From: a virus
Reading direction: 5' to 3' (one strand)
IMG/VR virus record: IMGVR_UViG_3300010885_091047
Location: 1-27,163 of that record
DNA: 27,163 nucleotides
Under the pieces are notes generated by a model, which ran no database searches, was not told the DNA's origin, and was given only the letters and a program-made list of their open reading frames with translations. Positions 1 to 7,358 of this stretch are shown piece by piece. The position numbers and the translations under genes are program-made. How positions within the stretch are numbered: position 1 is the stretch's first letter; every line of letters starts with the position of its first letter.

Positions 1-2
1 AA

Positions 3-623
3 TCTTGGCAAATCTTTATGCAGGAGTTAGAATCAAAGCATGGCCACAAGAAGGCTACACTCGTGATGCACACAGAGCCCCTAGATCCGGAAGGTCCAAA
101 TCTCCACCACGTAATCGATACCCTGGGCGTCAAGGATAGCGTCTTCTTTTCGAAGAATAGGATAGGCTTCCAAGAAATGTGTGCTCTATACAACACCTTC
201 GACACTGTCGTCAACAGGAGCTGTAACGAAGGATTTGGGCTAGGAACCCTAGAAGCCATGATGTGCGGCAAGCCCATTATCGCTCTGAAAACAGGCGGAT
301 TGACTCGACAAGTGGAGGACCACGAAACAGGAGAACAATACGGCATAGGTCTAGACCCAGAGGTGCGATCTCTTGTGGGAAACCAGATGGTCCCTTATAT
401 CTACGAAGATTTTGTCTCCCACGAGACACTGGCAAAGTGCTTTATGAAGATGTACGAAATGGGGCCAGAAGCTCGAGAAGAACTAGGGAAAAAAGCTCTA
501 GCTCACTCTCACAAAGATTACAACATTGACGACGTCATCAAAAAGTGGGACGAGACGTTGATGGCTACAATTGAATCCTGGCAAGACCCAAACAGAAAAA
601 ACTGGACCCATACGGAGATTTGA
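3..623 (+). CDS. GT-B glycosyltransferase, C-terminal part (5' truncated by window edge)
   Basis: This is the C-terminal, nucleotide-sugar-binding half of a GT4-like glycosyltransferase. It would transfer a sugar from an activated donor to an acceptor that cannot be named. The frame is open to the left edge (residues SWQIF precede the first ATG at 18), so the true start lies outside the window and the ATG at 18 is probably internal. Counting from that ATG, the segment NEGFGLGTLEAMMCGKPIIA carries the EX7E signature (Glu71 and Glu79), followed by a TGG loop. A full GT-B enzyme is about 350-400 residues, so roughly half is missing. The gene ends just before a second glycosyltransferase, probably in one operon. 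Candidate acceptors are virion proteins, modified DNA bases or host surface glycans; the sequence does not decide. Confidence 0.85.
   Translation, partial: SWQIFMQELESKHGHKKATLVMHTEPLDPEGPNLHHVIDTLGVKDSVFFSKNRIGFQEMCALYNTFDTVVNRSCNEGFGLGTLEAMMCGKPIIALKTGGLTRQVEDHETGEQYGIGLDPEVRSLVGNQMVPYIYEDFVSHETLAKCFMKMYEMGPEAREELGKKALAHSHKDYNIDDVIKKWDETLMATIESWQDPNRKNWTHTEI
614..617 (+). promoter_or_regulatory. Ribosome binding site GGAG for the second glycosyltransferase
   Basis: GGAG lies 8 bases before the ATG at 626, inside the end of the upstream gene. It supports ATG 626 over the in-frame TTG at 620 as the start. Confidence 0.6.
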
Positions 624-625
624 AG

Positions 626-1798
626 ATGAAAAGAGTCGTTTTAAGAGGGCCCGTTCTTACACAATCTGGTTATGGCGTCCACTGTCGTCAAGTCGCCAAG
701 TGGCTGCTCTCTAAACCAGAGACCGAAGTTAAATTCCAGGCGCTGCCATGGGGAGATACCCCCTGGATATTAGATCAAAAATATGACAATGGTTTAATAG
801 AAAAAATAATGCAAAACACTGTAGACCTTGAGGTACCCGCCGACCAAAGGTTTGACGCGTCTTTTCAGCTACAACTCCCTAACGAATGGGATAAAAATAT
901 CGCCAAATATAACGTCGGTCTGACGGCTGGCGTAGAGACAGACGTCTGCAACCCGGAATGGGTTCAAGCCTGTAACAAGATGGACATGGTCATCGTACCT
1001 TCCAAACATTCACTCGATTGCATCAAGAAAAGTGGAGAGCTCAAAGTTCCTTCGGTCGTCGTACCTGAATCTTTTTGCGATGAAATATTGTCGGATTCGC
1101 TACCTATCGACGGACTTCCAAAGTTTTCTACCGACTTTAACTTCCTGATATTTGGACAAATAACAGGAGACAACCCGATGAACGACAGAAAGAATATCTT
1201 CTTTACCATCAAGTGGCTATGCGAAGTTTTCAAAGATGATCACAACGTCGGTATCGTGCTAAAGACCAATCTCGGCAGAAACACGCACATCGACAAGCGT
1301 CGAACTCAACAGCTGGTTGAAACGCTGCTCAAAGAATGTCGCCGTGGACAGTTTCCAAGGATTCACCTGCTACATGGAGAGATGTCCAACTTTGACGTCG
1401 CTGCTCTCTATAAACACTCTCAGATAAAGGCTCTTGTGTCTTTGACTCGAGGAGAAGGATACGGTCTTCCTATTTTAGAAGCGGCCGCCAGTGGCCTACC
1501 AGTCATTGCCACGGAATGGTCTGGGCATATCGACTTCTTGAACCACGGAAGGTATATCCCTGTCGCTTATAACTTGAAGCAAATACATCCATCCAGAGTC
1601 GACAACAAGATATTCATACAGCAGGCCAAATGGGCAGAAGTCATAGAAGAAGATTTTAAGAAGAAGGTCTCCAAATTCCGAACAAGCCCTAGCGTACCGC
1701 AAGGTTGGGCGACAGAGCTGTCTACTGTCGTAAAATTGAAGTATAATCATAAAGAAATTTGCAAAAATTATGATGAGGCCACAAAAGACGTAGTATGA
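626..1798 (+). CDS. GT4-like glycosyltransferase
   Basis: A 390-residue GT-B fold glycosyltransferase, the usual full length for the family. The N-terminal half has a Gly-rich opening (GPVLTQSGYGVHCRQ), typical of an acceptor-side Rossmann domain. The C-terminal half has a DRKN motif (about residues 187-190), where GT4 enzymes often have an Arg/Lys contacting the donor phosphates. It also has the EX7E motif EGYGLPILE (Glu277 and Glu285), then SGLPVIATEWSGH. I start it at ATG 626 rather than TTG 620 because of the GGAG upstream. Its last four bases (ATGA, 1795-1798) overlap the next start, implying translational coupling. It and the preceding gene share the C-terminal signature but little else, so they are distant relatives with probably different acceptors. 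The substrate is unknown. Confidence 0.88.
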   Translation: MKRVVLRGPVLTQSGYGVHCRQVAKWLLSKPETEVKFQALPWGDTPWILDQKYDNGLIEKIMQNTVDLEVPADQRFDASFQLQLPNEWDKNIAKYNVGLTAGVETDVCNPEWVQACNKMDMVIVPSKHSLDCIKKSGELKVPSVVVPESFCDEILSDSLPIDGLPKFSTDFNFLIFGQITGDNPMNDRKNIFFTIKWLCEVFKDDHNVGIVLKTNLGRNTHIDKRRTQQLVETLLKECRRGQFPRIHLLHGEMSNFDVAALYKHSQIKALVSLTRGEGYGLPILEAAASGLPVIATEWSGHIDFLNHGRYIPVAYNLKQIHPSRVDNKIFIQQAKWAEVIEEDFKKKVSKFRTSPSVPQGWATELSTVVKLKYNHKEICKNYDEATKDVV

Positions 1799-2094
1799 TT
1801 TATTTTTTAGGCCTATTGTCAGCAACACTAGGAATCGGTTTGTTCCTCAGTATCAAAAAAAATTTGGAACTAATTGAACGTCTAGAGGATGTCATGGAAC
1901 AGGTCGAAGAATCTTTGGAAATTCTTGATCGCTATTACGTCAGTATCGACAAAAAGTCTAAATTGGAGCTGTTGGCAGACGACCCAACAACTCGGGAACT
2001 AGTGCAAGACATTAAAGGTTCTAAGGACGCCATCTTACTAGTCGCAAACAAGATCGTAGAATCGATCGAGGAGCAAAAAGAAGAAAACACATAA
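1795..2094 (+). CDS. Small membrane-anchored coiled-coil protein
   Basis: A 99-residue protein of unknown function. Residues 2-20 form one hydrophobic segment (IYFLGLLSATLGIGLFLSI) with no cleavage site, so it is probably an N-terminal membrane anchor. The rest is highly charged and helical; residues 23-50 (NLELIERLEDVMEQVEESLE and following) have heptad-like spacing of Leu/Ile/Val that suggests a coiled coil. The start overlaps the glycosyltransferase stop as ATGA, and the stop falls one base before the sigma-factor ATG, so it sits within a tightly coupled run. I do not recognise a family. Single-pass proteins of this shape are common in large phages, so no role is proposed. Confidence 0.7.
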   Translation: MIYFLGLLSATLGIGLFLSIKKNLELIERLEDVMEQVEESLEILDRYYVSIDKKSKLELLADDPTTRELVQDIKGSKDAILLVANKIVESIEEQKEENT

Positions 2095-2095
2095 C

Positions 2096-2854
2096 ATGGA
2101 AAATCAGACGATGCCAAAAGAAGAGATAGAAAACAAGCCAGCGAAAGAAGCGAAGCAGAAGAAGATAGATCCAGTCAAGCTTTACTTCAATGCAGATACC
2201 CAGACGGCCATCGTTGCTTTCCAGAACTCGATTACAAAAAAAGAAAAAGATAGCCTGTACGTCAAGGAGATAATGCCTGCCTTTGAAAAGCTTGTCGAAA
2301 ATCTCATCAATATCCACAAGTTCGTCGGCCTACACGATTCTTATGACGATTTAAAGAACGATTGCGTTAATTTTCTTTTTGAGACTATCAGTAAGTTTGA
2401 TGCCGGTCGAGGAACAAATGCTTTTTCTTATTTCAATGTTGTGGCTAAAAATTGGTTAATCATTAAAACCAAGCAAAAATCTCAGAAAATTAAAAAAAAT
2501 ATTAGTTTAGATGACCCAGGTTCTATGACTTCCCATGAGAAAGATATCATAGAAGAACACAATATATTGCCATCGCAAGAAGACTTGTTCGGTGGAATCG
2601 TTTCAACAAATACTACAGTTAAAATACTCTATGAAATTAGGGAAAAAGCCAGGACAGAAAACGAGTTAACTTGTATCAATTCCATAATCACTATATTTGA
2701 AAATATAGATGAAATAGACCTTCTTAACAAGAACGCCATATTATTGTACATGAGAGAACTATCTGGATTGAGTCCAAAACAATTGACGACGACCATGCAA
2801 ATGGTTAAGAAACATTATAGAAAGATACGTATAGATTTAAAAAACGAGGACTAA
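2096..2854 (+). CDS. Late-transcription sigma factor, T4 gp55-like
   Basis: A 252-residue divergent sigma-70-family protein, probably the phage late sigma factor that redirects host RNA polymerase to late (structural) promoters. The first 25 residues are charged and look disordered. Residues 84-125 contain DDLKNDCVNFLFETISKFDA followed by GRGTNAFSYFNVVAKNWLI. This matches the region-2 core of gp55-type sigmas, where an acidic helix leads to a 'kFDp.rg.nafsYf..v..n.fi' motif. T4 gp55 is about 185 residues and lacks a proper region 4. This protein is longer, and residues 205-246 (NKNAILLYMRELSGLSPKQL and following basic residues) could form a helix-turn-helix like region 4. The gene lies immediately before the baseplate genes it would be expected to activate. 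Its stop abuts the next GTG start. Confidence 0.78.
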   Translation: MENQTMPKEEIENKPAKEAKQKKIDPVKLYFNADTQTAIVAFQNSITKKEKDSLYVKEIMPAFEKLVENLINIHKFVGLHDSYDDLKNDCVNFLFETISKFDAGRGTNAFSYFNVVAKNWLIIKTKQKSQKIKKNISLDDPGSMTSHEKDIIEEHNILPSQEDLFGGIVSTNTTVKILYEIREKARTENELTCINSIITIFENIDEIDLLNKNAILLYMRELSGLSPKQLTTTMQMVKKHYRKIRIDLKNED

Positions 2855-3226
2855 GTGATAGAGCGAGAAGAAGGAATCGTTGGCATATCAGAGATACGTC
2901 TCGAAGAAAAGGTCAGAGATTTTTCTGGTCTTTTAGATCAGATAGAAGGTCTATCTGACAAAAAAAAGAAATTATGGAAAGAGATTTACGAAAACGCTGT
3001 CTATGATAGGCAAAATGCCTATGCACTTTTTGTTAGACTCGTAAAAATAGTTGAAGATAAAAGCACAGAACATGCCGTACATGGCAGGTCGCTATCTTCT
3101 TATATTGAAAAAATGAGTAAATCTAACGATCAACTCATTAGGTTGGCCGAATTAGTTTCTAAAGCCGAAAAAATAAATGACGAAATAGATCCCGAAGAGA
3201 TGTTCAAAAAAATAAATGGGAGATAG
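2855..3226 (+). CDS. Small helical protein of unknown function next to the sigma gene
   Basis: A 123-residue, charged and almost entirely helical protein. It begins at GTG 2855, directly after the sigma-factor stop, with GAGGA at 2846-2850 as a close ribosome binding site. The C-terminal half (HGRSLSSYIEKMSKSNDQLI, then RLAELVSKAEK) is the most ordered-looking part and resembles an amphipathic helical hairpin. No catalytic motif is visible. Lying between a gp55-like sigma and the baseplate hub, it could be a late-transcription co-factor analogous to T4 gp33, or a small terminase-like or assembly protein. I found no gp33 sequence resemblance, so these are only guesses from position. Confidence 0.65.
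   Translation: MIEREEGIVGISEIRLEEKVRDFSGLLDQIEGLSDKKKKLWKEIYENAVYDRQNAYALFVRLVKIVEDKSTEHAVHGRSLSSYIEKMSKSNDQLIRLAELVSKAEKINDEIDPEEMFKKINGR
3218..3223 (+). promoter_or_regulatory. Ribosome binding site GGGAGA for the baseplate hub gene
   Basis: GGGAGA sits 5 bases before ATG 3229 and is one of the few good Shine-Dalgarno sites in the window. The neighbouring tail genes mostly lack one. Confidence 0.6.
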
Positions 3227-3228
3227 CA

Positions 3229-4728
3229 ATGGGATATGAACCAGATCATGTCAATAATATAGTCGAAGGAAAAACGTCTCAAATAGACAGTAAAATTAAA
3301 AAAATGATACAGGATCCCTTGCCATCCTTTGTGAGGATGGTAGTCCTGGACGTCATATCAGATCCTCAAATAATAACAGAAGAAAAAATAGCCTATTGGA
3401 AAAATATTCTTCAGGTTTCCAATATAAGATTTGCTAGCTCTTTGCCAAGAAATACTGTTATTGGTCAAAGAACCACAACGGGAGCCTCCAGAATTAAACA
3501 AATATATTTTTTGTTTCCTTTTTTTCCTTCCCATTTGGCCTTGCCTTGTAAGGCAGGGGAAATGGTGTGGGCCATGTTCGAAAATGCAAATGCCAGGAAC
3601 ATAGAAATGGGATATTGGTTTTGTAGAATTACCGAACCAAATTTTGTAGACGATGTAAATCATACCCATCATGCCAGACAACTTGATAATTCTTTTTTCC
3701 CGAGTTTGGAAAAAAGAAAAGAAGCGTCTGACGCCGGCGAAGATCCAATACCAATATACGAATTAAGAAATGGTAAAGTCATTGAAAACAAAGACGGCAC
3801 AAGAAAAACAGTGCCCGAATCTAGTGTCATAGTAAATGAAAAGGAAGATATATTTGAAAGATTAATAACACAAACCGACGCCGCCCGCATAACCCAATAC
3901 GAGTCGATACCAAGATTTAGAAAAAGACCCGGTGACGTTGCTTTAGAAGGCAGCAATAATACATTAATAGTATTGGGTACCGACAGAAATGCAGAATGGG
4001 CATCCTATGATTATGAAAATATAGACCCAGATTTAGGATTAATACCAGAACTACCTGAAGCAGACTGTCAAGGATTTTGTGGATCCATAGACATAGTTGC
4101 CGGAAGAGGCACTTATTCAGAAACAGGCGGAATTCCGGCTTCTACGACCAGCTTCCTCGTGCCTGGATATGAATTAAAAAAAGAATTAGGCAAATCTGAA
4201 TTTGAAACTTCAGTATTCGAAGGGGATCCAAGTTTTACTGACGACAGAAGCAGAATCTTGATATCCCAAAGAACTGCCGTTAACAAAAATTTTAATCTAG
4301 ATTCATATGGAGAAATAGAAGGAGATAACGAATCCGGAGACGCAGCCATAGCCATAAAATCAGACAAAATTAGAATTATAGCGAGATCTGACATATCACT
4401 CATAGTCACGGGATATACCGAATATACTCCTGACGCAGAAACACCACCGATTAAAAACGAAAATGACGATATTGGACAATGGGCATCCATAACCATCCAA
4501 TCCAATGGCGACATAACATTTAGCCCAAGCCAACAAGGAGTAATAAGACTAGGTGGCTTTGATGCCGATAAAGGCATACTATGCACATCCAAACCTTCCC
4601 AAGTCCAAGATGGAAGTGTAGTCACAGCCATGCCAATAGCCACCACAGCAGGTGGATATGTAGGCACATCTGTCCCTGGTCAAAAACCAGATTTGGGAAC
4701 TTTTTCAACCAAAGTATTAATTAAATAA
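3229..4728 (+). CDS. Baseplate hub protein, T4 gp5-like, without lysozyme domain
   Basis: A 499-residue protein probably forming the central baseplate hub and puncturing spike. Residues about 30-140 look like the gp5-type OB-fold: alternating beta-strands around FLFPFFPSHLALPCKAGEMV, then WAMFENANARNIEMGYWFCRI, with the D-x-NHTHHARQLD segment following. Residues 375-500 are short beta repeats (AIAIKSDKIRIIARSDISLI, then SITIQSNGDITFSPS), as expected for a beta-helical spike. T4 gp5 (575 residues) carries a lysozyme domain between these parts. Here the middle (about 150-370) has no lysozyme-like E...D...T signature, so wall degradation probably falls to the next gene. The start is supported by a strong ribosome binding site. 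The stop is one base from the next ATG. Confidence 0.75.
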   Translation: MGYEPDHVNNIVEGKTSQIDSKIKKMIQDPLPSFVRMVVLDVISDPQIITEEKIAYWKNILQVSNIRFASSLPRNTVIGQRTTTGASRIKQIYFLFPFFPSHLALPCKAGEMVWAMFENANARNIEMGYWFCRITEPNFVDDVNHTHHARQLDNSFFPSLEKRKEASDAGEDPIPIYELRNGKVIENKDGTRKTVPESSVIVNEKEDIFERLITQTDAARITQYESIPRFRKRPGDVALEGSNNTLIVLGTDRNAEWASYDYENIDPDLGLIPELPEADCQGFCGSIDIVAGRGTYSETGGIPASTTSFLVPGYELKKELGKSEFETSVFEGDPSFTDDRSRILISQRTAVNKNFNLDSYGEIEGDNESGDAAIAIKSDKIRIIARSDISLIVTGYTEYTPDAETPPIKNENDDIGQWASITIQSNGDITFSPSQQGVIRLGGFDADKGILCTSKPSQVQDGSVVTAMPIATTAGGYVGTSVPGQKPDLGTFSTKVLIK

Positions 4729-4729
4729 T

Positions 4730-6823
4730 ATGGGAGTATTAAAAAACAACGGTGTATTAGATGGTGATGGTAATTTAACAGATGTAGTTTGGAAAAGCTA
4801 TATTAAAGATTTAAAAATAGCTTTGGCTACCGGCAAATCATCAATACCTTCAGAGGCAGGTGGAAAAGATGGAGAACCAATACAAGGCGCAGAAAATTTA
4901 AATTTGGAAGACAAAGAAACCTTCCCAGATTTCGAAAAAATTTGGAGAAGTCGTCTTCAAAATATGGCCCAACAATTGGACGTTGATGGAACAGCTTCAA
5001 ATCCTTTATTTTATGACCCCTCAGCCGTCGCAAAAAAAGCAGGAGGCAAATCCAAAATACCTCCAGCTGATGCCGCAGCAGCAGCAATAACCTTCGCCAT
5101 CGGCGGTCCAACGGTAAATCCAGTTGACTTAATGCAAAAACCGGCCACGGCCCCCGCCGCCGCGGGCTTGATGGTCACAAATTATGGATTAGAATTAAAT
5201 TCAATACTCGATGTAAGCAACCCGCAGGCGCCTGTACCTAAATTATTCCCAGATCTTCCACCACCACCAGGTCTTCCGCCTCCAAAGGCCTCGCCATCCC
5301 AAGACACACCATCGGATGGCAAAGATCCAGCCATACTACCTTCTCCAGGGGCTTTGCCGGTCCCAACCCCTAGCCCCTTGCCACCACTTCCAGATAATGC
5401 TGATGAATTAGCGGCAGACGGATACACAGAACAATTAAAAAAAGAAACAGAAATTTTGGCTGCCCCCGTCACAGTCGCCCTAGGCTTATTGGGCTCTATT
5501 GCGAAAATCCCAGGTGCCTTGGTTCCACCCAAGCCGCTTAGTCTTGTCTTGGATCCTGTAATGGCTGCATTACCTCCATCAGAAGACCACGCCACCTTCG
5601 AAAAAACTGCTTTTAAAATATTAGGAGATTATCAATCCAAGTGGCAGGCAATGGGTTTTTTGGCCCAACAAATAGGTGATGGCGACATAGTTTCTTTTTT
5701 GGCAGAAACACCCATGATCGATGGTGGCCTCGGCGTCATCATTGCCGAAGAAGCACCTCCCCTTGAACCTCCGCCTTCTCTCGAAGTAAGAGGTAGAAAA
5801 AATTCCGCTATTCGTCAAAAAATAAGAGAAGTTATAGAAAGTTTACTCGGCCAACCACCCGATGGATGGGCAAATTATCCCAGATGGAACGAAGATAAAT
5901 CAAAGGATCATGGATTTAGCCAGATTTGCAGCAATTGGTTTCCCAGTAATTATAACGATCAAAAGAGAGCAAAAGCCGATCGCGCCAAACGCAACGCAGC
6001 TTCGAGGGCAGCTAGGGCTGCTGGAGTCAATAGTCTTACTGTGGCACCAACCGGCATTTCGGCCAATCCCGATCCATTATCGCCTAGTGCCCTGGCAGCT
6101 GTTGAAGCAAGAGCTAAAGCTGAAGCTGCAGCTGCAGATGTTGCAGCTGCAGCGAAGAAAAAAGAAGATGATGCAGATCAAAAAGGCGGACGCATCGCAG
6201 TTGGAGGCAAATGGATCACAACTTGCAATACCCTTCCTCCATTTATACTTAATAGAGTCATTGTCGGAGGCTCACAAAGTACAAAAAAAATAGTATCTAA
6301 AGATCTGACTCTTTTGCCAAAACCCCAACAAAAAATGGGGCAATTAGGAGGCAAAGATTCCTATGGAGTGTCTGTGTTTGTAAAATGGTTGGGTTTGTCT
6401 TCGGGAGCATGGTATGATGCCATCCATCACGCTGATCCATTGGCATCTCCAATGACGAATGTTTATAAAGCAGATGGAATGTTAGCAGAAAATGAAATGC
6501 CCCTTCCTAGCTATGGTGACATGTACATACTTTGCGATGATCAAGAAAATTTCAGCCACGTTGGAATAGTGATTGAAGGAAATTTATCAAATGGAAAAGA
6601 TTTTATTACTGCCGACGGGGGACAAGGTGGTACGACCATGGAGAATCCACAGGCCGTAACATATAGAAAAAGAAAAATTTCTAAAAATAATAAAACAGGA
6701 AATCTTGAGGCGGAAGGAGAACATTTACAACAGCCTCCGGTTAAACGAAGGATTTTGGGATGGCTTGATGTTGATGTTTTTTTTGAATTTTGGAGGCAAA
6801 AGGCAGATTTAAAGCTGGTTTAA
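4730..6823 (+). CDS. Tail-associated peptidoglycan peptidase (NlpC/P60-CHAP-like) with Pro- and Ala-rich linkers
   Basis: A 697-residue structural protein whose C-terminus looks like a cysteine peptidase or amidase that would cut cell-wall peptide during DNA injection. Residues about 486-685 carry the candidate nucleophile in KWITTCN (Cys499), the motif YGDMYIL, the histidine in NFSHVGIVIE (His610), and TADGGQGG (Asp629 or nearby polar residue). A closing GWLDVDVFF motif is typical of these domains, in which a 'GQGG...GW.D...F' tail follows the catalytic His. Before it come residues 1-110 (unknown), an Ala-rich stretch, a Pro-rich linker (174-222, e.g. FPDLPPPPGLPPP), a helical region (230-345) and a Lys/Ala-rich helical linker (411-484). 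It lies between the hub and gp25, fitting a hub-bound lysin. No ribosome binding site is visible; translation is probably coupled to the hub gene. Confidence 0.72.
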   Translation: MGVLKNNGVLDGDGNLTDVVWKSYIKDLKIALATGKSSIPSEAGGKDGEPIQGAENLNLEDKETFPDFEKIWRSRLQNMAQQLDVDGTASNPLFYDPSAVAKKAGGKSKIPPADAAAAAITFAIGGPTVNPVDLMQKPATAPAAAGLMVTNYGLELNSILDVSNPQAPVPKLFPDLPPPPGLPPPKASPSQDTPSDGKDPAILPSPGALPVPTPSPLPPLPDNADELAADGYTEQLKKETEILAAPVTVALGLLGSIAKIPGALVPPKPLSLVLDPVMAALPPSEDHATFEKTAFKILGDYQSKWQAMGFLAQQIGDGDIVSFLAETPMIDGGLGVIIAEEAPPLEPPPSLEVRGRKNSAIRQKIREVIESLLGQPPDGWANYPRWNEDKSKDHGFSQICSNWFPSNYNDQKRAKADRAKRNAASRAARAAGVNSLTVAPTGISANPDPLSPSALAAVEARAKAEAAAADVAAAAKKKEDDADQKGGRIAVGGKWITTCNTLPPFILNRVIVGGSQSTKKIVSKDLTLLPKPQQKMGQLGGKDSYGVSVFVKWLGLSSGAWYDAIHHADPLASPMTNVYKADGMLAENEMPLPSYGDMYILCDDQENFSHVGIVIEGNLSNGKDFITADGGQGGTTMENPQAVTYRKRKISKNNKTGNLEAEGEHLQQPPVKRRILGWLDVDVFFEFWRQKADLKLV

Positions 6824-6861
6824 GGCCATCATTTTTATTTATTGATATATAGATTAAGCTG

Positions 6862-7335
6862 ATGTCAAAAATAAGCTTTAAGAGTGTTGGGGTCTCTGCT
6901 CAGGCGGCTGCTGTTCAAATTGCTTCGACCCAATCTTCTCCTACTCCCATTGGTATAAAAACTCCTTTGCAGCTTGGTGGATCTGATGGTATTTTTGTAA
7001 TGAATTATGATCTTGCTGATCAATTGGCTGACAACTTAAGAAATTTATTGTTGACAAATTGGGGTGAAAGAGTTGGTCAATATTTTTTAGGAGCCAATCT
7101 CAGGCCCTTGACAACAGAGTTCGTTTCTCAAGATTCCTTTGACAATGAAGCTGTTGTCAGGATAAAGAACGCTGTTGGCACATGGATGCCTTACGTAAAC
7201 TTAATAGATTTTATTTCTGAAGTTGATAGAACCCAAAATAACAGTACAGGCGTTATCAAAGTAACCATTACTTACAGTGTGCAAGCTTTGAAGATAGAAA
7301 ATAAAAAAATACAGATATTTTTGTATATATTGTAA
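6862..7335 (+). CDS. Baseplate wedge protein, gp25/GPW family
   Basis: A 157-residue member of the gp25/GpW family, a small wedge component that triggers sheath assembly from the baseplate in contractile tails. The diagnostic block is NLLLTNWGERVGQYFLGANL at about residues 60-79, matching the family pattern 'LLl T..GERv....fGs.L'. It is followed by a beta-strand-rich C-terminus (VIKVTITYSVQ). T4 gp25 is 132 residues; the extra length here is an N-terminal Ser/Ala/Gln-rich extension. It is directly followed by the gp6-like gene, the usual pairing in T4-related and R-type-tail clusters. ATG 6862 has no clear Shine-Dalgarno sequence. The 38 bases upstream are AT-rich and hold no feature I can support. 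Confidence 0.88.
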   Translation: MSKISFKSVGVSAQAAAVQIASTQSSPTPIGIKTPLQLGGSDGIFVMNYDLADQLADNLRNLLLTNWGERVGQYFLGANLRPLTTEFVSQDSFDNEAVVRIKNAVGTWMPYVNLIDFISEVDRTQNNSTGVIKVTITYSVQALKIENKKIQIFLYIL

Positions 7336-7358
7336 ATTATTTTTGATTGTAAAAATAT

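Noticed and set aside
4113-4667. 184-codon minus-strand ORF
   Set aside because: It lies entirely within the hub gene, with a Ser/Leu-rich composition expected from its antisense, and has no start signal.
5182-5595. 137-codon Gly-rich minus-strand ORF
   Set aside because: It is antisense to the Pro-rich linker of the peptidase gene; CCN codons read backwards give Gly.
6824-6861. AT-rich gap before gp25 as a terminator or promoter
   Set aside because: No stem of useful length and no clear promoter boxes were found; the neighbours on both sides look like one operon.
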